Part shown: piece by piece, positions 1 through 8,180 of the stretch | How the letters are laid out: each line of letters starts with the position of its first letter | How positions within the stretch are numbered: position 1 is the stretch's first letter | Assembly (NCBI RefSeq): GCF_000377625.1 | Contig: NZ_KB898334.1 | Coordinates: 46,662-97,268, forward strand | Direction: 5' to 3' | DNA: 50,607 bases | Source of the DNA: Prevotella veroralis DSM 19559 = JCM 6290 | GTDB lineage: Bacteria > Bacteroidota > Bacteroidia > Bacteroidales > Bacteroidaceae | Notes under the pieces: model-generated | Seen by the model: only the letters and a program-made list of their open reading frames with translations | What the model was told of the DNA's origin: nothing | Databases searched by the model: none | Translations under genes and position numbers: made by a program

Positions 1-65
1 TTCTCAAAAGGTTACATAATAGTTCTCAAAAGGTTACATAATAGTTCTCAAAAGGTTACATAATA
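1..65. repeat. Iteron-like direct repeats (three 22-bp units)
   Basis: Three head-to-tail copies of a 22-bp unit, TTCTCAAAAGGTTACATAATAG, start at 1, 23 and 45; the last is slightly shortened. The array may continue left of the window. The 22-bp period (about two helical turns) and the adjacent AT-rich tract are typical of Rep-binding iterons or of a partition site. No rep gene is visible here, so the function is inferred. A fourth copy lies at 415. Confidence 0.75.
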
Positions 66-414
66 ACAAATAAACAAAATGATAATCAAGGAATTACAAT
101 CCTCTAAAATAAAGCTTATAAATAAAATATATAAATAAAGCTTATAATGTGCGTGCGAAAGGAAACTTTAACTAAAGGGAAAAGAACATTAAGGTTTACA
201 TTTCCTTTATCTATGTATATCGAGCAAAAACAAAGATGAACCTGATAGAATAAGAATTTGAGACATTCTTAATAATAAGATTTGCTCTACCATCTCTTAC
301 CTTTTTACCTTTTATCCATATATTAACACTTTAATATTACAACACATTTTCTATATCGTTTCTGGTTGAATTTCTGCACACGGAAGGCATAACTATGACT
401 TTCCCTTTAGTTTT

Positions 415-431
415 TTCTCAAAAGGTTACAT
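415..431. repeat. Isolated fourth copy of the iteron core
   Basis: The 17-base core TTCTCAAAAGGTTACAT recurs exactly, 350 bp from the main array, then diverges. The shorter word AAAGGTTAC appears again within the hairpin at 897-951. Confidence 0.7.
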
Positions 432-870
432 GAATATAATCCTTTTTCCCCTATAATGTTTTGTTATATCTATAATAAAGAAATAATATCATATTTTATT
501 ATTCTAATCGTGTATTATAGTAATCATATAATCGTATTATGAAAGCATAAAATATGCTTACTTTATAGATGTATTTTATTATTGTCATATTTTAATAGTG
601 TGATAAAGGAATAAATTCATAAAGGTATATTATAAAAGTGTAATATAGCTATTTATAGAATATCGGATAATAGGTATAAAGTAATAATAGAATAAAGCTA
701 TATAATAATATTAGCATAGTTTATTATTATCACATTATAATCATAAACTACTTATCATTTTAGTATATTAGTATAATGTAATACAATTATACTGATAATA
801 AATATTATTATCATGATGTTATATAGAAAAGAAAAATCATTTAAATGGTTTATTAGTATGGTTTATACTT
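432..870. other. Very AT-rich non-coding tract
   Basis: More than 400 bp almost entirely of A and T, with many short TATTAT/ATAATA words and no sustained open frame. It lies beside the iterons, so it could be a DNA-unwinding element. It could equally be degenerate intergenic DNA. The stretch from 66 to 414 also holds no convincing gene. Confidence 0.5.
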
Positions 871-879
871 GGTAAAAGT

Positions 880-912
880 GTTGATTTCAATCGGAAGCAA
901 GTTGTACCTTTA
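880..912 (+). promoter_or_regulatory. Putative Bacteroidetes promoter reading toward the mob accessory gene 3' end
   Basis: TTG at about 880 and TACCTTTA at 905-912 are 21 bp apart, close to the Bacteroidetes -33/-7 arrangement (TTG, then TAnnTTTG; one mismatch). A transcript starting near 919 would run through the hairpins at 951-995 and antisense to the 3' end of the gene at 1014-1403. Confidence 0.35.
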
Positions 913-995
913 TGCACCTATTTTTCAAATTGGAGCATAAAGGTTACTTGCCCACAGAAGTGGGAAAATATACTGTCGCAACTCCAGTATAAGAA
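897..995. other. Cluster of three inverted repeats (oriT, terminator or small RNA candidate)
   Basis: Arm 897-915 (GCAAGT, then ACCTTTATGC) pairs with 935-951 (GCATAAAGGT, then ACTTGC) with a small bulge. It is followed by CCCAC-agaa-GTGGG at 951-964 and by a TATACTG/CAGTATA hairpin ending near 992. The cluster lies just downstream of the relaxase accessory gene on its strand. Inverted repeats beside mob genes often mark oriT, but no nic site can be assigned. Confidence 0.5.
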
Positions 996-1013
996 CAAAG
1001 AGGAATAAGAATT

Positions 1014-1403
1014 TTATAGTTTGAGCAATTTTTTAAAGATTGCTGATTGCTGTTTTTTCACATCATTTGTTAGCTCCTGCAATACTTTTACTTGAGGGAG
1101 AAATACATTTTCATAATAATCCTTGTCTAATTCGCCAATATAAATAAGTTCATTTGCACGCTTAGTTATTTGATTTAAGTTACCTCCTTGCTTAGAAAGT
1201 TCAGTAGAAAATTTGGATATAAGTATAGATAATTCGGTCAAAGATTTAATCCATCCTTTTGTTTTTGTGTCATCTAATTGAGATACGGCAGCTCTAATCA
1301 TTGCAGACATATTGCTATAATTAGTGGCTTTCTTCTTAAATAATTCTAACTCACTATCATTTAGATTGAGAGGAACTCTGTTAATTCTTTTATCTTTCTT
1401 CAT
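1014..1403 (-). CDS. MobC-like relaxosome accessory protein (ribbon-helix-helix)
   Basis: A 129-residue protein starting MKKDKRINRVPL. The N-terminus (VPLNLNDSELELFKKKA...SAMIRAAV) reads as a ribbon-helix-helix DNA-binding fold. The central GGNLNQITKRAN motif is characteristic of bacterial mobilization proteins of the MobC/NikA type. These bind oriT and help the relaxase nick. The ATG at 1403 was preferred to the upstream 1448 because the intervening residues look like leader DNA and the family starts just before the RHH strand. It is divergent from the relaxase, as is usual for a mob module. Confidence 0.8.
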   Translation of the reverse strand: MKKDKRINRVPLNLNDSELELFKKKATNYSNMSAMIRAAVSQLDDTKTKGWIKSLTELSILISKFSTELSKQGGNLNQITKRANELIYIGELDKDYYENVFLPQVKVLQELTNDVKKQQSAIFKKLLKL

Positions 1404-1468
1404 TGTTATTTCTTTGATAATTACATAAGTAAAGATACAAAATTCCATCCAAATTAAATTATTTTCTT

Positions 1469-1476
1469 TACCTTTG
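1469..1476 (+). promoter_or_regulatory. -7 box (TACCTTTG) of the relaxase transcript
   Basis: This box perfectly matches TAnnTTTG. It is followed by TATCATC and, exactly 18 nt after TTTG, by the first CTTTAA repeat of the leader element. The promoter at 41376-41383 has the same spacing and the same TATCrTC start region. No clear -33 TTG is present. Confidence 0.6.
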
Positions 1477-1494
1477 TATCATCACTTCAAGAGG

Positions 1495-1548
1495 CTTTAA
1501 TATAATTGCTGATATTGCTGACAGTAGTCTTCACAGTACCCTTTAACA
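1495..1548 (+). promoter_or_regulatory. Conserved leader element, copy C (upstream of relaxase)
   Basis: Order on the sense strand: CTTTAATATAATT, left arm TGCTGA, a 20-nt loop containing GACAGTAGTCT, right arm ACAGTA, then CTTTAACA. The arms form five pairs including one G-U, with an A-A mismatch at the loop end. Copies A (14235-14290) and B (41301-41357) have different arm sequences but keep the pairing, the loop length and the loop core. It lies in the predicted 5' UTR of the relaxase gene. Confidence 0.65.
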
Positions 1549-1588
1549 TATGTCTTTAAGTGAGTATAAGTATAATCAAAGGGTAATT

Positions 1589-3190
1589 ATGATTGCAACT
1601 ATTTTAAGGTCAAGTTCAAGTTTTAATGCAGTAGAATATAATGAGGCAAAAGTCTCAAAGGGAGTGGCAGAGCTTATTGAAATTAAGAATTTCGATCTTC
1701 TTCAAAATACAGGTAATGTAACAGCTTCTAATTTACAGGAATATCTTATTAATTATTCTTCGCAAAACGACAACATAAAAAAGCCACAATTTCATCTTGC
1801 AATATCATGTAAGAAAGATGAATGTGATTATGATGAGTTGGTTAGGATTGCACACCAATATCTCAAAGAAATGGGTTATGGTGAAGAGGGGCAACCTCTT
1901 TTAATCTATGCACATTATGATACAAGTAATCACCATATCCACATTGTGACAAGTAGAATTAATCCCCAAGGAAAGAAGATAGATCATGATAATGAAAGAT
2001 TAAGGTCACAAGCTGTTATAAATAAAATAATGGGGGTTAAGCCCAAGCAAGATGTAAAAAGCATAGTACAACGGTCTTTAGGTTACTCATACGAGAACCT
2101 GGGACAGTTTCAGGCAATTCTTGAATCGAATGGATACGAGAGCTATACAGAGGGAGACAATTTGAATATAAAGAAGGGAGGAACTGTAATCGAAAATATA
2201 TTGATTGCAGAGATAGAAAAACATACACAGAAACGTTCTAAAGAGGAAACGCAAAAGAGACGTATGCAATTAAAAGCTATATTGCTTAAATATAGAGATA
2301 TTACATCAAATAAGGAAGAACTCAATGCTGTTCTTAAAAAGAAGTTTGGTGTTAGTTTAGTTTTCATGGGGAAGAAGGATACACCTTATGGATATATCAT
2401 AGTAGATCATAAAGAAAAAGCCACCTATAAGGGTAAAGACGTATTAGGTATAAAGGATTTACTTCGCTTTAAGAAAGAGGCTGTAACAGAAGAAAATAAG
2501 GACGAAATAGCAACTTTCATACATAATCTTCTGGAGGAAAACAAGAAGCAAACAATAGCTGAGCTGAATAAGAAATTATGGAGAAAATATAAAGTTAATG
2601 TTTATCATGATGGTTTTGTGCGAGATAGACATTACAAGATGGTTTCACAAGTAAATGCTAAGGACTTTGAAACTTTAAGATATAATTTTAAAGTACAATG
2701 GATTCAGTCGTTTAATCCTTCAACCGAGGAAGAACGAGCTATTCTATGTAAGTTTGGGCATATTGAAGATGTAAATGACATTCTAATAAAGGAAAATAAT
2801 GATGTGGATAAGATAAACTCAACAATTAACCATATCAAGAGTATCGTAGATTCAGAGAAAACAGATTCTATATACAAGGAACTTAATAGGACAAAGATAG
2901 TTATTATTAGAAAAGAAGATACTTTACACGCAATTGATATAGGAGCTTCTACTATCGTAAATCTAAATGAAACAGATATTGATATAACTAATCTTAAACG
3001 GCATAGTTCTGTTGGAGTAAATGCTTCTGTTGGCATTATAACAAATAGAGACAGTGGGCAAACGCAGATAGCGAAAGTTGAGAGCTTGTTAAACTCTAAA
3101 GATACTGGACATCATTCTAATAGAGAGTGGGAAGTTGGTGGCTCTGATAATTGGGACGATATAGATGATGAAAGAAAATTGCATCAATAA
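1589..3190 (+). CDS. MobA-type relaxase (mobilization nuclease)
   Basis: This relaxase would nick oriT, remain attached to the 5' end and lead the strand through the T4SS. The Relaxase/MobA_VirD2 domain covers about the first 150 residues. It has the metal-binding motif HYDTSNHHIHIV followed by SRINPQGKKI, the three-histidine signature of the family. The C-terminal 350 residues are charged and less recognisable. The start at 1589 (MIATILRSS) fits the usual start of Bacteroides relaxases. An in-frame ATG at 1550 exists but overlaps the conserved leader element. Length is 533 aa from this start. Confidence 0.9.
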   Translation: MIATILRSSSSFNAVEYNEAKVSKGVAELIEIKNFDLLQNTGNVTASNLQEYLINYSSQNDNIKKPQFHLAISCKKDECDYDELVRIAHQYLKEMGYGEEGQPLLIYAHYDTSNHHIHIVTSRINPQGKKIDHDNERLRSQAVINKIMGVKPKQDVKSIVQRSLGYSYENLGQFQAILESNGYESYTEGDNLNIKKGGTVIENILIAEIEKHTQKRSKEETQKRRMQLKAILLKYRDITSNKEELNAVLKKKFGVSLVFMGKKDTPYGYIIVDHKEKATYKGKDVLGIKDLLRFKKEAVTEENKDEIATFIHNLLEENKKQTIAELNKKLWRKYKVNVYHDGFVRDRHYKMVSQVNAKDFETLRYNFKVQWIQSFNPSTEEERAILCKFGHIEDVNDILIKENNDVDKINSTINHIKSIVDSEKTDSIYKELNRTKIVIIRKEDTLHAIDIGASTIVNLNETDIDITNLKRHSSVGVNASVGIITNRDSGQTQIAKVESLLNSKDTGHHSNREWEVGGSDNWDDIDDERKLHQ

Positions 3191-3193
3191 GTT

Positions 3194-3214
3194 ATCACCA
3201 TGTGGTGATTTTTT
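3194..3214 (+). terminator. Intrinsic terminator of the relaxase gene
   Basis: ATCACCA-tg-TGGTGAT followed by TTTTT lies 4 bp after the relaxase stop. The right side also encodes the last residues (ITTW and stop) of the convergent gene, so the stem is part of that coding sequence. Confidence 0.7.
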
Positions 3215-3992
3215 GTTCTCTCTCTGTCGGTTTGAAGTATTTTTCTAAATTTGAATATGACAACTCCTTTTCATTAAGAAAAGAGATAGATACTGTACCA
3301 TTACTTGATATACCCAGAACTATTTCCATACCATTTGATTGCCATTTTGCTCTTGGAAGGGAAGCGCCTGAATTGCACAAGGAGTACCATTGTGCATTAT
3401 ACTTTTGAGACGTATTATTTTGCTTTTGAGAGAGTTTCTTAATTTCATATTCTTCGATTGGTTTCCCATATTTCTCAGAGAGATATATAAACAAATTGTT
3501 TGCTTGATTTATGAGCTTATTGTGAAGGGCTACATTTGATATATCAAACACAGCACGATTTTTAGGTAAATCCATAGTAGAAAGGAAATTAGGCATATAA
3601 CACATCATACTCTCATCCGATGGGAGAGAGTTGATAGTTATAGACATCAGTTTACCATCAAGGAAGTATGAATCTCCTGTAAAAAACACAGGTGAACTGT
3701 TACTGCTGTATTGCTCGAAATCCATTGCACGTACATCATGACAAGATGAAACATCTGTACAATCCATATTGAACTTAATACCATTAATCAATATTAAGTG
3801 TCGAACAATTCCAATAGAGTCTTTCATGGAACACTCTTCTTTCATCTTGCTTGCCTGATTATAGTGTTCTTCATAGGTCATATCTAACCTATAATATCCT
3901 AAAATCGGATATTGAGAGAGGAGAGTATCTGTTTCCTGAGAATGTACAGATAAGGTAATAAATAATGAGAATACTATTAATAGACAACGCAT
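3195..3992 (-). CDS. Secreted protein of unknown function
   Basis: A 265-residue protein with a clear signal peptide (MRCLLIVFSLFITLSVHSQ, cleavage expected after HSQ). The mature part has several cysteines (ECSMKDS, MDCTDVSSCHD, MMCYM, SLCNS) and no recognised domain. It is the last gene of the minus-strand accessory block and converges on the relaxase. I cannot name its function; the export signal suggests a periplasmic or surface accessory role. Confidence 0.6.
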   Translation of the reverse strand: MRCLLIVFSLFITLSVHSQETDTLLSQYPILGYYRLDMTYEEHYNQASKMKEECSMKDSIGIVRHLILINGIKFNMDCTDVSSCHDVRAMDFEQYSSNSSPVFFTGDSYFLDGKLMSITINSLPSDESMMCYMPNFLSTMDLPKNRAVFDISNVALHNKLINQANNLFIYLSEKYGKPIEEYEIKKLSQKQNNTSQKYNAQWYSLCNSGASLPRAKWQSNGMEIVLGISSNGTVSISFLNEKELSYSNLEKYFKPTEREQKITTW

Positions 3993-4209
3993 ATTCTTTA
4001 TATTTTATGGTTTATTTAATAATAACGGCATGATAAACATTTTATTTCCTTCAATCAATTATTTCATTATTTTATGTATGACAAACAAGACTTTAACACA
4101 ACTTTAACATATTTATTAATTAATGTTTGCAAATTTAGTTTTCTATCAGTTTTTGTGGTATTGGTCAAGCGTGTGCTTGGTGGTGGTCTTCCATAACATA
4201 GGGGTGCGT

Positions 4210-4392
4210 TCATTTAGCATAACATCTTTCCATTAACATACAAATGTAATCAGTATAATCACGCACGTCAGAGAACGTAATAGCATGCTTTTTACAATCA
4301 CTATCAACATAGGACAATGTATAAACAAATCCTAATTCTGTGTGAGTAATTAAGAGGGAATACTCAACAGTACCAATTTTCATTGTTTCCAT
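4210..4392 (-). CDS. Small hypothetical protein
   Basis: A 60-residue protein starting METMKIGTVEYSLLI (a second Met lies three codons later). A perfect TATATTTG box sits at 4417-4424. An upstream ATG at 4419 therefore lies inside the promoter and is unlikely to be used. The sequence alternates hydrophobic and polar residues with several Tyr and Asp residues; no family recognised. Confidence 0.45.
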   Translation of the reverse strand: METMKIGTVEYSLLITHTELGFVYTLSYVDSDCKKHAITFSDVRDYTDYICMLMERCYAK

Positions 4393-4416
4393 ATTACAAT
4401 ATTTTAAATTACATTG

Positions 4417-4424
4417 CAAATATA
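4417..4424 (-). promoter_or_regulatory. -7 box TATATTTG for the small gene at 4210-4392
   Basis: An exact TAnnTTTG match. Transcription would begin near 4410, about 18 nt before the chosen start codon, giving this small gene its own promoter independent of the long accessory operon. Confidence 0.5.
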
Positions 4425-4453
4425 TAACTTATTAGATAATGGTTTATAATAAC

Positions 4454-4567
4454 TTAGTCTGCCTTTACATTACCATTACTTTTGTATCCTGTATAAGTAG
4501 AAATTACACATATTAGTATAATCGTGCAATATAGAAAAATTAACCCTAATAAATATAATCTTTTCAT
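4454..4567 (-). CDS. Small single-pass membrane peptide
   Basis: A 37-codon ORF starting MKRLYLLGLIFLYC. It has a positively charged start, one hydrophobic helix of about 20 residues and a short polar tail ending NVKAD. It begins 7 nt after the stop of the 4575-5738 gene, so it could be translationally coupled. The membrane-peptide pattern supports a real gene, but there is no homology evidence. Confidence 0.4.
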   Translation of the reverse strand: MKRLYLLGLIFLYCTIILICVISTYTGYKSNGNVKAD

Positions 4568-4574
4568 ATGCGCT

Positions 4575-5738
4575 TTATGTAAGTTGATATATTATATCAT
4601 CATATGTCTGATGAACGATAGCAGATAAAACTGCTTCTTTTTCTTCACAAGAGGGCAATCTGAAATAATAGCCACCAAGGATACTTGATATTTGTTGCTC
4701 TGGGAGAGAATAACCATTGAAAATAGCAGAAATAGTAAAAATACCATTCATATGTTTGCGTATTATAGTATTTATATACGATATTTCTTTCTTATATCTA
4801 ATATTTAGAAAACTTTCTTTAAGTCCCAGGCAATACAATGGCTCGGCTTCCGAATAAGAGATGATAGAGATATTACTTTGTCTTTTGAAAAGGTTGATAA
4901 TCTGTGTTGGACGAATTACAGCACATATATTTCCTCTTACTCCAAAAGTTCTAATATCATATAGAAAGATGTCGCTTAACAAGCTATGTACAACAATTGC
5001 ATCATCATCGAACGTCAAGTAATAATCCTTACATCTTACACAGACAATATTTTCGTTATGATTTTCAGCCTTCTTCTTTAAAAAAAAATTATGCAATATT
5101 GAATTTTTTGACTGCTGAGTTTTCACTGCAATATTATAATGTTGTACCATATATAGAATATATGTATATTGCTCTTGAAATAAAACCTTTAAAGATTCCA
5201 ATATAGTTTTCTCAGTTTTACTAAAATTCCATTCATATTCATTCGCTAAGGTGACTGTCTCATAGTTATCTATTAATACAGAAATATTATTCCTATCTAT
5301 GTGGAGTGAAGAAAGGCGAAGTGTCCTTATAAAGCTCATGCCCTCCACAGAAAGATTTTTAGCAACAATAGGGTAGTCTATACTCTTCTCTGTGGAATTA
5401 ATTCGCAAATAGTCCAACGATTGTTGTAACTCGGCAACTGTTGAAAGTATATCATTATGATAGATAATACTATCATATTTCACTATGTTATATTTCATGG
5501 ACTCCAATACCTTTATACCATACTGATTAATAATCATAAAGGAATATATAGTATTATCGTCCTCGAAGTCAATTAACTCCCAACCCATCTTTATATACAA
5601 CATGTCAGCCTCATTATTGATAGCGACACAGCATACACCAATATTAAAAAGCACAAGTGCCTTCTGCTCTTTAATCAGATTAGAATGGCACTTGTATAAA
5701 CTTTTAATAAGATTTGTAATATCTTTCTTTAACTCCAT
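4575..5738 (-). CDS. Hypothetical protein of the accessory operon
   Basis: A 387-residue soluble-looking protein with no signal peptide and no recognised motif. It is rich in Ile, Asn and Tyr. A central segment near residues 210-235 is basic, and the C-terminal half contains several hydrophobic beta-like stretches. Its start overlaps the stop of the upstream lipoprotein gene by one base (TAATG), which implies translational coupling. Confidence 0.55.
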   Translation of the reverse strand: MELKKDITNLIKSLYKCHSNLIKEQKALVLFNIGVCCVAINNEADMLYIKMGWELIDFEDDNTIYSFMIINQYGIKVLESMKYNIVKYDSIIYHNDILSTVAELQQSLDYLRINSTEKSIDYPIVAKNLSVEGMSFIRTLRLSSLHIDRNNISVLIDNYETVTLANEYEWNFSKTEKTILESLKVLFQEQYTYILYMVQHYNIAVKTQQSKNSILHNFFLKKKAENHNENIVCVRCKDYYLTFDDDAIVVHSLLSDIFLYDIRTFGVRGNICAVIRPTQIINLFKRQSNISIISYSEAEPLYCLGLKESFLNIRYKKEISYINTIIRKHMNGIFTISAIFNGYSLPEQQISSILGGYYFRLPSCEEKEAVLSAIVHQTYDDIIYQLT

Positions 5739-6241
5739 TATGGCAAAGGTATCTCAAAAGTTTTAATTACATTCTTACCATCTTTATCAAAAAAGACCCA
5801 TCGTTCAGCACGATATTTTAGTCCGTCTTTATCGACGCATTCATAATCAATTTTGACCTTCCACCCTGACCATTGTCCTTTTGGTACATTCTTGAAAATC
5901 ATGTTTTGCACTTCTGTTGCAGCATTCATTTGGCGACGCATTAATCCAACAGTATATGCATCGCTATTAGAAATATCACTAATATCTTTTGTCTTAGCCA
6001 TAAGTTGTTTAGTAACAACAGCCATAACCTTCAGCATACCAGTAATTTCATTGCGAGTGAAATAGGTAACTCCAAAAGCAGAGTCAGGTTGTGAGTGGGC
6101 AATTATCTTTAATTGCTTTGGATAATCAAGCGATGCTTCAAGATTCTCTTTGGCTCTGTGTGTCATTTCGGACTTAGAAGACCGACACGAAGCAATCATC
6201 AATGCAGCCAGAAAGATAAAAATTATTGGTAACTTTCTCAT
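5738..6241 (-). CDS. Putative lipoprotein of the conjugation accessory operon
   Basis: A 167-residue protein with a type II signal peptide: MRKLPIIFIFLAALMIASC, with the lipobox ASC giving Cys19 as the lipidated residue. The mature part has a helical segment (ITGMLKVMAVVTKQLMAKT) and then a beta-rich C-terminus (GWKVKIDYECVDKDGLKYR). It probably sits in the outer or inner membrane. T4SS loci often carry small lipoproteins (VirB7-like), but this one is larger and not assignable to that family. Confidence 0.6.
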   Translation of the reverse strand: MRKLPIIFIFLAALMIASCRSSKSEMTHRAKENLEASLDYPKQLKIIAHSQPDSAFGVTYFTRNEITGMLKVMAVVTKQLMAKTKDISDISNSDAYTVGLMRRQMNAATEVQNMIFKNVPKGQWSGWKVKIDYECVDKDGLKYRAERWVFFDKDGKNVIKTFEIPLP

Positions 6242-6246
6242 TGAAA

Positions 6247-6543
6247 TTAGTATTTTATGTGATATAAAAAAATGTTCTTAGAGGGCTTAAAACGAACTAT
6301 CTGATGCTTTGGAACGATAACAGGTGTATTGTGTGGAGGAGGAGGAGTAACAGTACGTTCCTCTATTGTTCTTACACAAAAACTACCGAAATTATCTAAA
6401 GATACTCTTTTACCTTCATCTAATGCTTCACTTGTTGCTCCTAAAAGCGCTTGTAAACTCTTTCGTAAAGTTTCTTGTGATAAACCTGAACGTGTCTTTG
6501 CAAGACGAATAAGTTCATTTAATGTAATAGTTCTTTCTTCCAT
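6247..6543 (-). CDS. HU/IHF-like DNA-binding protein
   Basis: A 98-residue protein resembling the HU fold: an N-terminal helical dimer region (ITLNELIRLAKTRSGLSQ) followed by RVSLDNFGSFCVRT, the family's strand around the GxF motif. The DNA-binding arm carries a proline run (TVTPPPPHN), and VRFKPSKNI matches the HU C-terminus. It may shape oriT or recombination DNA for the element. It lies 3 bp downstream of the gene ending at 6553 in the same operon. Confidence 0.75.
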   Translation of the reverse strand: MEERTITLNELIRLAKTRSGLSQETLRKSLQALLGATSEALDEGKRVSLDNFGSFCVRTIEERTVTPPPPHNTPVIVPKHQIVRFKPSKNIFLYHIKY

Positions 6544-6552
6544 GTCTTATCT

Positions 6553-7380
6553 TTATTTATTTGAAACTATTTGTATCTCGTTGTGACTTCCCAACTGTAA
6601 ATTAAGTGCAAGAATGTGACCATACTTATCAAAAGCCGTGAAAGGCTTTTGTAAGTGACCATTGGAGAGAAGTTCTTTTGCATCTTGCAAATTAACTTTG
6701 TGTCCATAATAATGCTTCCATATTTTGAAGTTACAACCATGTTTATAGTTTGAACAGTTGAAAGCAGTTGTACCAACAAGAATATCACCTCCACATTCTG
6801 GACACTTGCCAACAAATGATGTCAGTTCAACCTCTCCATGTGAGCCTCTCGACAAATAGGCACAAAACCACTTTCCTTGCTTATTATAAAACCCATCAAG
6901 TATGTCTCCTCTTCCATTGCAGAAGGCTTCTGCTTCGTCTGGAGATATAAATCTATTACAGATGAAATTTGAAATATGAAAGGTACAAGTCGGATTTATA
7001 TTAATACTATTCTCACACGCATATCCAAAGCGAGTTAATACAATCTTACCACCACAGTCAGGACACACAGCATTGAGTGTTATCTTTTTTGTTTCTACAC
7101 TATATCCTTTATCCTTAACAATAATAAGGTGTCCCCTATATGAAAAACCTCTTTGATCAGATAATGTCAGTTCCTCTGTTCTACCATTCTGTATCAGTTG
7201 GTGTATTATCGAATCTGTAATTTCGACACCATGCAAATGTAATGGCAGCGAAAAGCGACAAGATTTTCCATTACCTGATGGCTTTAGTTTGTTCGTACAC
7301 ACATAATCCTTGTTAGTCTTAATAATATGTCCTTTACCACACACAGGACACAATCCTAAACCTCTTTCTATTTTTTCCAT
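6553..7380 (-). CDS. Zinc-ribbon protein with topoisomerase-III-like C-terminal repeats
   Basis: A 275-residue protein with three zinc-ribbon units, each with a CPxCG knuckle (CPVCGKG near 11, CPDCGG near 110, CPECGG near 195) followed by later cysteines. Between them are segments of the Toprim_Crpt type (FSYRGHLIIVKDKGYSVE; LLSNGHLQKPFTAFDKYG), as found at the C-terminus of Bacteroides topoisomerase III and DUF3945 proteins. There is no catalytic topoisomerase domain. A role in binding single-stranded DNA during transfer is inferred. Confidence 0.7.
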   Translation of the reverse strand: MEKIERGLGLCPVCGKGHIIKTNKDYVCTNKLKPSGNGKSCRFSLPLHLHGVEITDSIIHQLIQNGRTEELTLSDQRGFSYRGHLIIVKDKGYSVETKKITLNAVCPDCGGKIVLTRFGYACENSININPTCTFHISNFICNRFISPDEAEAFCNGRGDILDGFYNKQGKWFCAYLSRGSHGEVELTSFVGKCPECGGDILVGTTAFNCSNYKHGCNFKIWKHYYGHKVNLQDAKELLSNGHLQKPFTAFDKYGHILALNLQLGSHNEIQIVSNK

Positions 7381-7406
7381 TTAAAGTACCATTAAATAGG
7401 ATATGA

Positions 7407-8180
7407 TTATTCTAAATTGAAATTATATTTTCGCAAGTTGTAGTTCCAATCAGAAACGACACCTTCTACAATGTTTCTTCCTGACATTACAGCAGCCCAT
7501 CCTTCTGGGTCAAGTTTGAAAAACAAATCTCTCCAACGCATAGTTTGGATTTCCCATGCAAGAAGATATAGCGATGTGTTGATATTTTCTAACTTGCTTA
7601 ATACAGTATTACAGATGTAATAGCGTTCTGCTGAGTTAAGTAGGTTTACCTTATGTTTCTTATCTATTATATTTCCATTCTCATCAAACTCTTTAGTATT
7701 GTACGTACCACTGGTAACGAGCTGCTCTAAGAAAGGATATAAACTCATCATTTCTGTTGTCATGTTAGTAAGTTCACTACCAACCACAGTAGAAAGGAAA
7801 GTTCCTTGAAAGCCACCAATGCGAATAGCCTTACGAACATTCCCAATATTAGCAGGAATATCTTTCGCTACTAATTCACCGGCTCGTTTGATTTGGTAAA
7901 GGTTTTGAAAAGCTCCTTGTACATTTGCCATATATCCAAGTACTTTATCTTCTACCTTATGCATTTTGTCTAATGCTACTGTCACAGCTGCTTCTGCTGC
8001 TATAATCTTCTTTTGAGTTTTATCACGTTTAGAATAAATACTTTGAAGAGTTGTCATTTGAAGGGTTATAGCACTTGTTAAAGCTGGATCTACTTGTATT
8101 ACAGAAGCAGATATAGTTGTTCTATTGAGACATAGAAAAATAGCAATAATAGCTATTGTTTTATTGATTTGTAATTTCAT
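7407..8180 (-). CDS. VirB5-like conjugal transfer protein (paralogue of the gene at 26354)
   Basis: A 257-residue protein with a signal peptide (MKLQINKTIAIIAIFLCL) and a long helical mature part. The middle (KVEDKVLGYMANVQGAFQNLY) and the C-terminus (GWAAVMSGRNIVEGVVSDWNY) align by eye with 26354-27133 (QEKIMSYTASMESIKELY; TWATYFQGANMVQGVINDWKY). This suggests a duplicated periplasmic T4SS component, TraI/VirB5-like. It overlaps the upstream gene by 20 nt. It lies outside the main tra operon, which is odd for a core component. Confidence 0.6.
   Translation of the reverse strand: MKLQINKTIAIIAIFLCLNRTTISASVIQVDPALTSAITLQMTTLQSIYSKRDKTQKKIIAAEAAVTVALDKMHKVEDKVLGYMANVQGAFQNLYQIKRAGELVAKDIPANIGNVRKAIRIGGFQGTFLSTVVGSELTNMTTEMMSLYPFLEQLVTSGTYNTKEFDENGNIIDKKHKVNLLNSAERYYICNTVLSKLENINTSLYLLAWEIQTMRWRDLFFKLDPEGWAAVMSGRNIVEGVVSDWNYNLRKYNFNLE

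Noticed and set aside
1..65. Iterons considered as a CRISPR array
   Set aside because: Units are joined head to tail with no spacers.
1550..1588. Upstream ATG of the relaxase at 1550
   Set aside because: It would place the start inside the conserved leader element and add residues not typical for the family. 1589 gives the usual MIA-type start.
4393..4419. Longer start for the small gene at 4210
   Set aside because: The ATG lies in the TATATTTG promoter box; transcription would begin downstream of it.
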